Source: CAZVYN01 sp964631125 (GTDB lineage Bacteria > Eisenbacteria > RBG-16-71-46 > CAIMUX01). From it: a stretch of DNA of 47,066 nucleotides. Positions 21,901 to 25,927 of this stretch are shown piece after piece. Both the position numbers and the translations under genes were made by a program. The notes beneath the pieces are model-generated. The model was not told where the DNA came from, made no database searches, and saw only the letters and a list, made by a program, of their open reading frames with translations. The stretch's first letter is position 1; each line of letters begins with the position of its first letter. The stretch lies in the NCBI GenBank assembly GCA_964631125.1, contig CAZVYN010000027.1, forward strand, positions 1-47,066. Reading direction: 5' to 3'.

Positions 21901-23375
21901 CGGGACTCGTCCGAGACGGCGACACGGGAAACGGTGTCGATGTTCTCGAGCGTCTCATCGCCGACGATGGTCGACCCGTCCGTGTCGACCGCGTTGATCC
22001 GCGAGCCGTGGCGCGGGTAGTTCGTCGCGGTGAAGCCCTGAATCGTGATCCGGGTCAGGTTGTTCTCGTTCCGCCGGTCGGTCACCACGCAATTGGTGAA
22101 CGTGAAGCCGTGCGGATCGAAGTCGGAGCAATCGAGGTCGATGGCCGTGAGGTCGTCGGTCTCTTCGCTCAACCAGATGTAGAGGTTGTCGTCCGCGAAC
22201 GAGCCGCTCCGGCGGTCATCGTAGGAGACGCGCAGGATGCCCGGACCGGTCGAGATCAGGTCCGAGTTGACGGCCAACGCGGCATCGCCCTGGTAGTCGA
22301 GGAGCGGTGAGCCGCCGCCGTTGCCGATCGTGTCGTCGACGCCGTCAGGCGCCGCGACCAGGTCCGTCAGCAACAGGACGTTCGTGATCTCTCCCGCCGC
22401 GGCCGACGTGACGTTCGCGCCCACGAGGCTGAATCCGCCTCCGGTCGTGAAGTTGTTCGAGGCCGGCGTGTCGAAGCTGGAGGGATCGACAGGCTCCGAC
22501 ATCACCACGAAGAGAACCTGCGTCACGTCGTTGTAGTGGGCGGCAACGACGTGCGGTCCCTGATTGGTGATGACGTAGCGCTGTTCAGTGTTGTTCTCGG
22601 TGTCGACGTCCTCCCAGCGGATCCGGTTCGCAGCCAGGCGAAGGTGGGTGATTCCCGGCTGGATCTGGAGCGGATGGGGTCCCGGAGGCGCGACGTAGTC
22701 GAACGAGAGCGTCGTCGAGTTGTCGGCGTCACCGCCGCCCGGCGTCTCGAGCGCGGCTCCGTTGTACTCCGGCGTCGATCCGAAGGCGGTGTCTTCGGTC
22801 TCGCCCGCGCCGTAGGTGACGTCGGCGTCGAACGTCACCGTGAAGGCGTCGTTCGTCGTCGTCGAGTCCGTCAGCCCGCTCGCGTTGATCTCTGTGACCA
22901 GAGGACCGGAGCCGAGCGTGACCGTCGTGATGTCCTTGCTGGTCGATCCGTCGACCCCGCTGATGCATTCGAGCTCAGCGAGTCGGACGCGATCTCCCGC
23001 CGCCTGACCGGTCACACCGGTCAGTCGCACCGTGTTGCCGCTGACGCTCACACCCGAGAAGGTGAAGCCGTACGCGACAAAGTCGGTGGTGGCGACCGAA
23101 CCGCCCGCGACATCCTCGTTGAACACGAGGAACACGTCCGGCGCTCCGATAGCAACCCCGCCCACGGCGACCGTGGCGGGCCGGACCGTACCTGCTTGCA
23201 GGTAAGGGCCGCCCTCATTCGGGAATGCCGGGTAGTTGATGACCGGGTTGACGGCCGGATAGGCCTTCAATCCCTGCGCCTCGACTCCAGGATCTGCTGC
23301 AATGATGACGCTGGTGAACAAACCAAACGCCATCAGCAGGATCGAGAAGAAGGCGATCGCCTGCTTTGACCTCAT
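6987..23375 (-). CDS. Giant secreted Ig-like repeat protein with FlgD-like C-terminal domain (5,462 aa)
   Basis: A single uninterrupted reading frame for 5,462 residues. The start at 23375 has GAGGAGGA upstream and gives a signal peptide (MRSKQAIAFFSILLMAFGLF..., cleavage near residue 27). Residues about 50-700 resemble SwmB/Big_5-type sheets. From about 1350 to 5270 come many Ig-like units of the Big_7/Big_9 kind: I count about 16 D-x-x-G-N turns, usually after a W(D/N)T...G.Y.L(R/W)A strand. Acidic D/N/G inserts that look calcium-binding occur near 850-890, 1137-1170, 1245-1275, 1645-1682, 1925-1950 and 2190-2200. Residues about 5366-5462 form a FlgD-like sorting/Ig domain opening VYPNPFNP. 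Role is unknown; a surface adhesin or external fibre is most likely. Confidence 0.92.
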   Translation of the reverse strand: MRSKQAIAFFSILLMAFGLFTSVIIAADPGVEAQGLKAYPAVNPVINYPAFPNEGGPYLQAGTVRPATVAVGGVAIGAPDVFLVFNEDVAGGSVATTDFVAYGFTFSGVSVSGNTVRLTGVTGQAAGDRVRLAELECISGVDGSTSKDITTVTLGSGPLVTEINASGLTDSTTTNDAFTVTFDADVTYGAGETEDTAFGSTPEYNGAALETPGGGDADNSTTLSFDYVAPPGPHPLQIQPGITHLRLAANRIRWEDVDTENNTEQRYVITNQGPHVVAAHYNDVTQVLFVVMSEPVDPSSFDTPASNNFTTGGGFSLVGANVTSAAAGEITNVLLLTDLVAAPDGVDDTIGNGGGSPLLDYQGDAALAVNSDLISTGPGILRVSYDDRRSGSFADDNLYIWLSEETDDLTAIDLDCSDFDPHGFTFTNCVVTDRRNENNLTRITIQGFTATNYPRHGSRINAVDTDGSTIVGDETLENIDTVSRVAVSDESRPFTTVITESAEFTYDRWNDVAGIDSIFVAWTETNGTDTEDYYLFFTKESPSNITSTWMNTYLGSAIPLGDFEPQVTNSPTLNRAGFLIDPGVTMTTDGVILQEGDQIYVLVAAGDLWGNLSQRGDLGNNPVSNHLFGAFLVGPLCPPRDFISDVSLPAEADSADWDHDVIHIVGDSLTAGVTHYIYGDEGAIPCDADSVVVFDGPDPLTDNRLGAGTVNVNGSFDFIELIPTDPQVVFCVWVFSKSGDSDFSTGTQIIFQRNYATIAGSAATPYADFVFDPWNPYRIYNANDYINIRFLGARPYVDCLDPDDNNPLGRSALLHAWADFTQIDNTGGNISGFSTPADSILFASLGADQVDNDGDWQNSDDLNDDGTIDPSEQFDDVGLDGVAGTNDQGEGDGLATYGDPYVDENGNGAFDAGETFLDRVNDTDKGDHIFDPGEPNLDSNDAEEFGWYEVRSTDASVRGSVRQGYRLANPNAAAMLDPYTPIVINIEDNGIDGNVRTLYPAGRNLPFTDVVSDFNRTLFHVNTLNGGDPERRFAAVLDLREPTVSEFSFLANEGGPATEVGTNLIVPGNPVYNLGRYVDFTSANFSDRDVLYNNMRIRIGTSMAAPSGSWQNLTLDPGPQSGAANSDANADGFPGGELYDEDADSTLADSNAFDEDEDGILDTLDDGEGIDFSDREVHAAAQDSTQDSGATNSNGLHAMNDYTDNDNDAFFVYDSYENGGLSATAGTNIGRIYWYNIDESRSNNFDDDNDGSTDEADEAPESGTYGTGSADDNEDGIANGEAVSAPIGNGFSILAIDHDPFALGLYAPPAPGPGVDADFVRVDAAHILGRRPVNATDAKNLPFYANELAYGEVVEAAYENMTYSSRTFPDVGYDLGGAADSTSGFNRTFNWADTHSGENVDWELLSEIYGLTADGATIHQIRANAHDKAGNFDELWSEPISFTLDLDAPLAAIPGCDADGDGDNDGVPPTDFADVSPAAGIQIYDAGKHPQPYTLTATADDDAVEVTFEASFDPDFTTIDFTATDITAPFTAEWPSVDGMYTINNYPAANADTVYFRAIAEDEFGNQTQEDDFCVLTVIVIDGTNPTTVITQIGDDDDLTDGTCVAPDSSINIWADVADNDLDADGNPLDWVAGLDFRTGDAGVDDDGDLALLTDGTDNDGDLLVDEADEGGTDEDDVDGDGIFTLGVDVAGTDGIPGTNDDEWNGSDSGAGNLAETDDYITNDIVKVIFEFNPVDDSPDLGWLPIATVHGDPYSDPPNVIDWTNPVKATWNTLDLETGNYDVRAWACDIEGNCDSTTAFITTVCVRNEPLRAYIQPEVCTGGLQFDLYAVHYIHDYEIDKVRFEYYFDANGDGCANDGNSWVVIDLDDDASGRGDAVLYRPSEDDTDGDLGGDKLDELLYAEQLGGSYYMFWDPENDGYSSRDPVVLDDGDGIFDDGDDDEVIGEDGDIPNGVTLTAFQDDEFYASNDGGTDGLDQSDWIFRENELEGDNNALDLWNVAWDATGLPEGSYLTWSIAIDETNQEDVITYTCYDPSAQNPEELELVRIDTVLPDANIVTITLPDGTVLDVSTGFPTPYVNGSTKWIKICAEGDSDIARMLFEYSLNGGATYNSLDVNNDDDFYADVNDTLGAQIGEFNEDEIFNDLNGNYVYDGPAIDFVRSPGANGVVDTPIGWALIPLSGEDVLDSVDNDFDGVVDEDPLVGTPPDPGSPQDYEAPFCVYLDITDLPLWTDVNVLFRATAFDQVCDIYRADETSDILAVIIGENQPPEADIVRAEGLDGVQLDVSPSIMDDDGCATFGADTDTVRVFVTAEDTSSIDRVELWYRLDPSCYPDSGFAAMQFKSMAADGFTEVDAVYPYDFDIATDLLPSGSYEFYPRAYDETGNYNPAPENPWCFKKFDNAGVDFAFVSDPAPPPAAPDHAAVGDSYVITGELIDPSQEPTTGVFFYYAERVLEENIDPTRVQPLAPYTSEALGETIVSTELGDGVVVTVNGTVATFHSDLSAVVGPTKFDFTVDTANNAIVFGARPDGEDVLLVSYNITGWEQIAEGDEFAPYTVAWSQGEGGIPAPSNPATDAYDLIAVASFDVNGDGGLDEGGEDGEDGCDFLEALLSEGNHLILDDQDRPLVQIWGLDFSDNDPADQLTCPDWNTPGNPLFNSGDDLQNYDYAAKLSGIETDVFITASDDSTGGSGIDSVLLTITSWVLKNNPAEVVRNFPADEYSSSATYIDIPITFYEDDYERWTPESLENIVLQISTDSGSTWTREYQMTDMGDFWQATGRFDVDTTHHYRFLVDLVGDEQETVIDARNTCPCEKNLLGGCTDYSALIVPGTPFWYVHLDNLTDLDNHSVHHAVATVWDSQGNSGTTLNSGMPGDPDTHQGEVVFIHDRDEPVVQSITLLNDENQPIDFDCVSPQQSYTLVAEISDFPYTDLNILAVDLAIFQYSPNGGIDWVTIGEDTDPDDNGWAVAWTPVDGETDGFDNDGDGFFDEEGELVSPIWIRVIARDDGYNSGYSDRQIPGVTLVLSVDNNEPSAQLSQPLPGEVFAYDEAILLVGMATEGELPGECSDDPDFVRFQARLGADDGSLYYVDDPLAGNAGYFDNGIDEVWEDTDGDRTFSIGDTNIHDGADGAETPNGSAANFWFDLDPTPIDNGDLPRLENPNNGDAYQMTWTPRGWDFIGAWTEAEDWELDEYVRLRLVATDVAGNEDTDADGFGPPTTLILLNDDTTPHAYITEIDDRVIDSVETLAIQAKDPVTIEGTIGPNEVQVAKVNVYMVGADGDSVLIGVDFDASDGTFSIVWDADDLAEGTYVLWATTVDQDGNESSFSEAAKVTVRIDRTAPEVQYDVDGPLFDGFVESVPYEDDGVPAHESLVIYPDPDTKDVIFQVTTTDGDVETVEIQWRFATDAIGSWRDFDDLAGQSGMMERQTNLDYVPGGGEPRFVWWLHVEDFADAVEAEGPMQFRAVATDEAGNTNVLQETVQDLTVDATDPTLFDWNDDSPTNHVEVSGTVNFEISTQDLEFTDVDAVQLQYREVGTGEWIVWGTDEAPQGAGIDTDNAMWISRFAWVAPEWVVRDTEFEFRLIVWDSAGNDATILHPNDFTITVDDNAAPDRTKIIAIEGLVYYVDDECDDIPDSADIDELTRKGWEVWAPAYGEFAAVNVADRGEGTDGSDGSDGTDEGPFFNEGLDFLISEGDEPGVSAEDCSGLAVGDVCNTFPRDVTESYLSDANDRNEVRVARTITLVGRTWADDESIDDGIGYVVFQARRLDEAGNTVETYDLGKDEYSPFFPLYYWHLTWNTLEVGLDGNRLYPDGTYELAAYAVDEEGNVEDQTTLDWTAARIVIDNTGLTTQMDVNAATPAVEKTLTVQRNGDFTLFARTLLAGSNTVDNNEDAEVTFWFKRSRDLNMADSWGMVPTAAGVDIEDGNPDPTRPYSFDVRLGHLTEPTDEINNPALSVGESYDFVAAVSDVVCNEVDHLTMFDDLNVSGVGTRHITLDIIDTIAPCLEITQAQRQLADRDEELGDDTPIAMPTRVHARGFSFIEAKLLTGDRDLDHVEFVYRLQGDATWSLIDADLVGSPDNVTWTLGSWDLRTLTHNAWYEVAAVGVDNVGNVCANPDIMLVYVDYDAPPTTLVAPGDRWCPQVDDADGDDLDLIVEVDRGANSIHDDVYQVVFEVKGSDADSTGWTLLAGGDLDAVNYDDVTNRYSAVLDLDLLSNVPRDCDGGDVGEGDGDDSGLYDLRARVIDSSGNASTVYTWKNVVDESNPNRVQISNIWWEGQDTTQDPNDGGQYTDVSVGTRVVVYGTASDDEFCLPNEPDPVTGRNYETGISVMQFQVAIDLPLSAPDGDLNDGEVWRDLGVRYFDPSDHGDASAVSDSVLWNTTGLAEGQYFLRVGAKDECNNPVGANSFTWSQPANVRVTDSIPPIARIACWDTDLQLHGDNPPSRTTLYALAESDPSIIDVQFQYNIRTAGETSPVGEWINIGVSEQYSSQDDVTTETIWYAMIDLTQFDPSVTQLWVRALAEDSDGNRYGDNPTDVVPTLAANIVREIDGMVTLESERSAEQQNGVQVIEYVRTQVVAHSASGREIINIEVKMTAADETPRVLIISEVNTPDEFPTTDEVQNISPYVEDWDGALVRSIDDPTIWRGWFHLEGDGESVSCSNYDICVTGLDGTAGIAQWIDMDHASIREFSVNEAVGTNGTVFTPAYDGLGVSVKIEPGAWDDEGCLLVAPTYPPLADRDQQMYLNLVEDTTYYIELRSDSGKGEISTGFREGYEALVCIQYRDDAVAAALAGTQSSEGDLTVRRWVSSFESDDGNTDDSNVASPLGGGVFDETASWSGGGISHIHVDTLANEVCFRVDNLESGFDDLSFITGNIFALFIPKANGPVTFAGVEPMSPYVNDWWTDVDPEFVAYLKDRSGQTIAPESVELLIDGEYWATWFDFILEDDGSDDPYDPDNNDVYIANWTRGDGVATLEYANGAGTVMELNYFHSSLPRDWLAEGEHTLTIRYMGEDGTAEWVEASRTFFVDRTPPYVEFDGGWVTNPRLINLAGYMNPSNDSLMVKMYDAGSGILFKDLTFGNSYGTDREVKYDLWLVHHEDNQNDIDEIEERVLLHPGTADELEPWIRPRLADYNPATDTLRVPVPVLGGGRIRHNDVLEIVWYSDKHVEQYSDGHGFGCDVDTLWIQEEAPDDDGPYGGGGDGSDGDTELGDIFDDEDDFILVYGRDCTYDSESQEQHIYVAGIQDWTDNIGSRYVEQRFIVDMRPPQCEIVSPLATVTPDGDLFIEVHFSDDGAGIDENSIDVIVYDPSGNPVEVDSEKLEDGVYTATVEGPLDRGEYSVQVRSADLLGNRCNNTKVIRVETAILAMTGAMVYPNPFNPEEADAGIHFTLSKGGDVTAKVYDFGGNYVATLAAVKHFDAGSHMVPWAGESSDHTDLANGSYIVRLTATDGARTEEANLKVVLWRE

Positions 23376-23927
23376 TCCCTGTTCCTCCTCAGCTGCGGGA
23401 CTCGGCCCACGGAAACGGACGCAATCCCAGATCGACCTTCCAGGTCGTTGGCGATTTCCATCCGATCGGAACCGTCTAGCTCCGGTATCCACCCAAACCC
23501 TCCTTGATCTCATGCCCACCTCGATCAACCTGCTCTCCGAGATCCCCGGCACGTTCGCCGGGTCTCCGTTCCTCACGCGTTCGCGGACGACCCCGTCGAT
23601 TTCTCACACCAACTCGTTGTTCGAGCGACCCATTCTTCGGGTCCGGTGTGTAGCACTCGACGCTGTCATCCGCGCTGGTGCGGAATGGAGAATGTCCGTT
23701 TGGCAGGGATTACCGGCGCAAACAGCAATGCGCTCAGCAGAAGTCCTGTTGAGCCACACCACAAGGTCGGAAGGAATTACGAAAAGACCAGCTGTACCCA
23801 GATACGCGCGGGTTGGCACCGCCTCACCCTCCCTGGTTCTGGCCTTCTCCGAATCCCCGCGTTCCTGACGGGTCCAAACTCTCCAAGGGCGCTGCAACTC
23901 GAGCTGAAGATCGCCCGAGAACACTGC
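23376..23927. other. Leader and intergenic region upstream of the giant gene
   Basis: No gene that I can support. The first 20 bases hold the giant gene's Shine-Dalgarno. A small hairpin (GACCT/AGGTC, 23434-23446) and a TCCGATCGGA palindrome near 23460 may be chance. An open frame on the minus strand at 23604-23924 would give 106 residues with no family features and poor codon use. Confidence 0.45.
23861..23873. repeat. 13-bp direct repeat, left copy flanking the 16-bp array
   Basis: GTTCCTGACGGGT occurs here and again at 24117-24129, on either side of the tandem array and gap. The bases on both sides then diverge. Confidence 0.7.
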
Positions 23928-24113
23928 ACTTCGAGATCGAACTACTTCGAGATCGAACTACTTCGAGATCNNNNNNNNNNNNNNNNNNNNNNNNNNNNNN
24001 NNNNNNNNNNNNNNNNNNNNNNNNNNNNNNNNNNNNNNNNNNNNNNNNNNNNNNNNNNNNNNNNNNNNNNACTTCGAGATCGAACTACTTCGAGATCGAA
24101 CTACTTCGAGATC
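23928..24113. repeat. 16-bp tandem repeat array interrupted by the assembly gap
   Basis: The unit ACTTCGAGATCGAACT repeats 2.7 times at 23928-23970 and 2.7 times at 24071-24113, with no mismatches, on both sides of 100 N. Each unit contains one GATC and a short inverted repeat (TTCGA-GA-TCGAA). The true copy number is unknown because the assembly stops inside the array. The 16-base period is not a multiple of three and all frames look like repeated chance peptides, so it is not coding. It lies about 550 bases upstream of the giant gene. Confidence 0.9.
23971..24070. other. Assembly gap (100 N)
   Basis: Exactly 100 N, the customary placeholder for a scaffold gap of unknown size. It sits within the 16-bp array, so the repeat itself is the probable cause. 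Confidence 0.98.
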
Positions 24114-24116
24114 ACT

Positions 24117-24129
24117 GTTCCTGACGGGT
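24117..24129. repeat. 13-bp direct repeat, right copy flanking the 16-bp array
   Basis: Second copy of GTTCCTGACGGGT, 4 bases after the last partial array unit. See the left copy at 23861-23873. Confidence 0.7.
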
Positions 24130-24565
24130 ACTGCAAGATCGGCCCGCACCTTGGCATGGTGTCGCCGAGCGTGTCAAGTAACTACAGGTACAAGGACCTC
24201 CCGCATCGTCGAGCTGGCGAATCCGTGGGCGCCGATTGCTCGGTCCGTTGGAGCCGCGTCGATCGCCGCTACGTCAAGTCGTTCGAGACCCTCGTGAACT
24301 CGGTCACCGCGTGACCGCTCGGTCGACCATTTCCTGATTTTCGAGTCCTGAGTCAGGCCGGCCGCAATCGGTCTTCTACTCGGCCCCGATGGACAGTGCG
24401 ATCCCTTGCACTTCCAAACGACGGGACACTCCGGAACGAACACGTACAGAAAGACCGGTCTTTACGCACATGCGCGCGTTTCCTACGTGCGCACGTTGCG
24501 GCACGCGCACATCGCGTCTTCACGCCATGTTCGCTACACCGATCCCTTTTACAAAAGCGAGGGGC

Positions 24566-24594
24566 AAGGTAACGACGGTCCCGAGGCAAGTCAA
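24566..24594 (-). promoter_or_regulatory. Possible sigma70-type promoter directed toward the giant gene
   Basis: On the minus strand, TTGACT (24594-24589) is separated by 17 bases from TACCTT (24571-24566). If used, it would give a leader of about 1.2 kb running through the repeat array before the giant gene. The match is only moderate and the sigma-factor preference of this organism is unknown. Confidence 0.2.
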
Positions 24595-24716
24595 CCCCAG
24601 GAATTCGTGATTCGCCGTTCCCCTTTCCCACTGTCGTGGAGTTTCGGCGCGTACCCGCATCGGCTTGAGAACATTTCCCCGACACGGGATCTGGCACGCC
24701 GATGGCTGTGAGCCGA

Positions 24717-25808
24717 TCACCCGCGGCTCTTGGCCAACCCCGAGCGGATGTTCATCAGATCACCATCCCGCACAACGTACTCTTTCCCTTCCAGGCGAAG
24801 AGCGCCTTGGTCACGAGCCGCGGCCATGGTGCCGAGCCGAGTCCAATCTTCGAATGCGAGAACCTCCGCCCGAACGAACCCCTTCTCCAGGTCGGAGTGG
24901 ATCTCTCCCGCCGCTTCCGGCGCCCGGGCGCCCCGGCGCACACTCCACGCGCGGACCTCATCGTCTCCCGTCGTGAAGAAGCAATGGAGGCCAGCCAGTT
25001 CGTACGCGATCCGGATGATCTGCCCCACGGCCGGCTCGCGCAGCCCGAACGCCTCGAGGAAGGTCGGCTGCTCCTCCGACGGCAACTCCTGGATCTGCCG
25101 CTCCACCTCCGCCGAGAAGACGAGACGGGCGGGACCGAGCCAGGCCGGCGCCGCAGGCTCGACCGAGATCTTCGTGAGCCACTCGCCGGCCGCGGGCAGT
25201 TGGTCTTCACTCACGTTGAAGGCCGGGAAGGCCTGGACCGCGGTCAGGAAGCCGTAGCCGCGAACCCCCACCCGCTCCTCCGGCGAGAGCTCGAAGGAGC
25301 GGAGCGACTGTCCCGATTCCAGCGCGGCTCGAAACCGCTCGAGCAGTTCGGGCTCCGTAGGGAACGCCGGCTTCTGTCCGATCTTGAGCGCCTTGTTCAA
25401 ACGCTCCAGCCGCTTCTCGACCGTGGCCAGATCGAGGAGGGCGAACTCCTCGGCCATCTCCCGCCATTGGCGCGCCGCTTCGTCGCTCCAATCCTCGGGC
25501 GAGCGGGAGAAGAGATCGACCAAGAGGACGATGAGATCCCCACGAGTCAACATCTCGCGCCGCTCAGGCGACAGTGCGGGATAGGTCGGTCCTGACTTCT
25601 GTTCGAAGTCCTGGAATTCCAATCGAGCCGGCGTGGTCTTGCGCGGCTTCCAAGCCGCGGACAATCGATCGAGCCGCTCATCGGGAACGGGAACATGGAC
25701 GATCCGCAGGCCGGTCCCGCGCGCGGCGGAACCGCCTTCGCGCCCCGCGAGAACTTCGAAGAGCGTGGACTTGCCGGCGCCGGGACACCCGGCGAGGACG
25801 ATGCGCAT
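24717..25808 (-). CDS. Divergent YchF/DUF933-family P-loop ATPase
   Basis: The 363-residue length and overall layout match YchF (OLA1), a ribosome-associated ATPase. Shared marks are a P-loop GCPGAGKST (residues 7-15), VPVPDERLDRLSAAWKP, the NVSE form of the nucleotide-specificity motif, and a C-terminal TGS/DUF933 domain. That domain reads FTTGDDEVRAWSVRRGA, then IHSDLEKGFVRAEV, then EGKEYVVRDGDLMNIR. The switch II motif DIAGLVKGAS of true YchF is absent; the same place reads FQDFEQKSGP. Also missing is the NFPFCTIEPN switch I segment. It is therefore probably a paralogous subfamily rather than YchF proper. It begins 23 bases after tRNA-Lys. Confidence 0.85.
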   Translation of the reverse strand: MRIVLAGCPGAGKSTLFEVLAGREGGSAARGTGLRIVHVPVPDERLDRLSAAWKPRKTTPARLEFQDFEQKSGPTYPALSPERREMLTRGDLIVLLVDLFSRSPEDWSDEAARQWREMAEEFALLDLATVEKRLERLNKALKIGQKPAFPTEPELLERFRAALESGQSLRSFELSPEERVGVRGYGFLTAVQAFPAFNVSEDQLPAAGEWLTKISVEPAAPAWLGPARLVFSAEVERQIQELPSEEQPTFLEAFGLREPAVGQIIRIAYELAGLHCFFTTGDDEVRAWSVRRGARAPEAAGEIHSDLEKGFVRAEVLAFEDWTRLGTMAAARDQGALRLEGKEYVVRDGDLMNIRSGLAKSRG

Positions 25809-25831
25809 GAGAACTCCGATGGGAAGAGGCG

Positions 25832-25904
25832 TGAGCCGCCCGGGACTCGAACCCGGGACCCTCTGCTTAAAAGGCAGGTGCTCTACCGACTGAGCTAGCG
25901 GCTC
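25832..25904 (-). tRNA. tRNA-Lys (anticodon TTT)
   Basis: A 73-nt cloverleaf: acceptor GAGCCGC/GCGGCTC with discriminator A, D-arm GCTC/GAGC, anticodon loop CTTTTAA (anticodon TTT) and T-arm CCGGG-TTCGAGT-CCCGG. The anticodon stem has a C-A mismatch at 27-43. CCA is not encoded. It is tucked between purA and the YchF-like gene with 23 bases on each side, so it is probably cut from their shared transcript. Confidence 0.95.
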
Positions 25905-25927
25905 ACAGGTGGATCAGGGGGCGAAGT

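Larger units (their letters stand above)
24114..24716. other. Non-coding region between the repeat array and the YchF-like gene
   Basis: About 600 bases without a supportable gene. It includes the right 13-bp direct repeat (24117-24129) and a stretch near 24465-24520 with many alternating CG/CA steps (GCACATGCGCGCG, GCACGCGCACAT) that could adopt unusual DNA structure. It also holds a possible minus-strand promoter near 24566-24594. Open frames on either strand here have no recognisable product. Confidence 0.5.

Noticed and set aside
23928..24113. The repeat array as a CRISPR
   Set aside because: The 16-bp units follow one another directly with no spacers, and no cas gene is in the window.
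23646..24314. A plus-strand open frame running through the repeat array and the N bases
   Set aside because: The frame crosses an undefined gap, the repeat period is not a multiple of three, and the peptide is a repeat artefact.
24465..24520. Alternating purine-pyrimidine stretch as a specific structural element
   Set aside because: It is interrupted and short, and such runs are expected by chance in GC-rich intergenic DNA.
24353..24697. A 114-codon minus-strand open frame with several Cys, resembling a metal-binding protein
   Set aside because: No ribosome binding site, no domain, and composition like the surrounding non-coding DNA.
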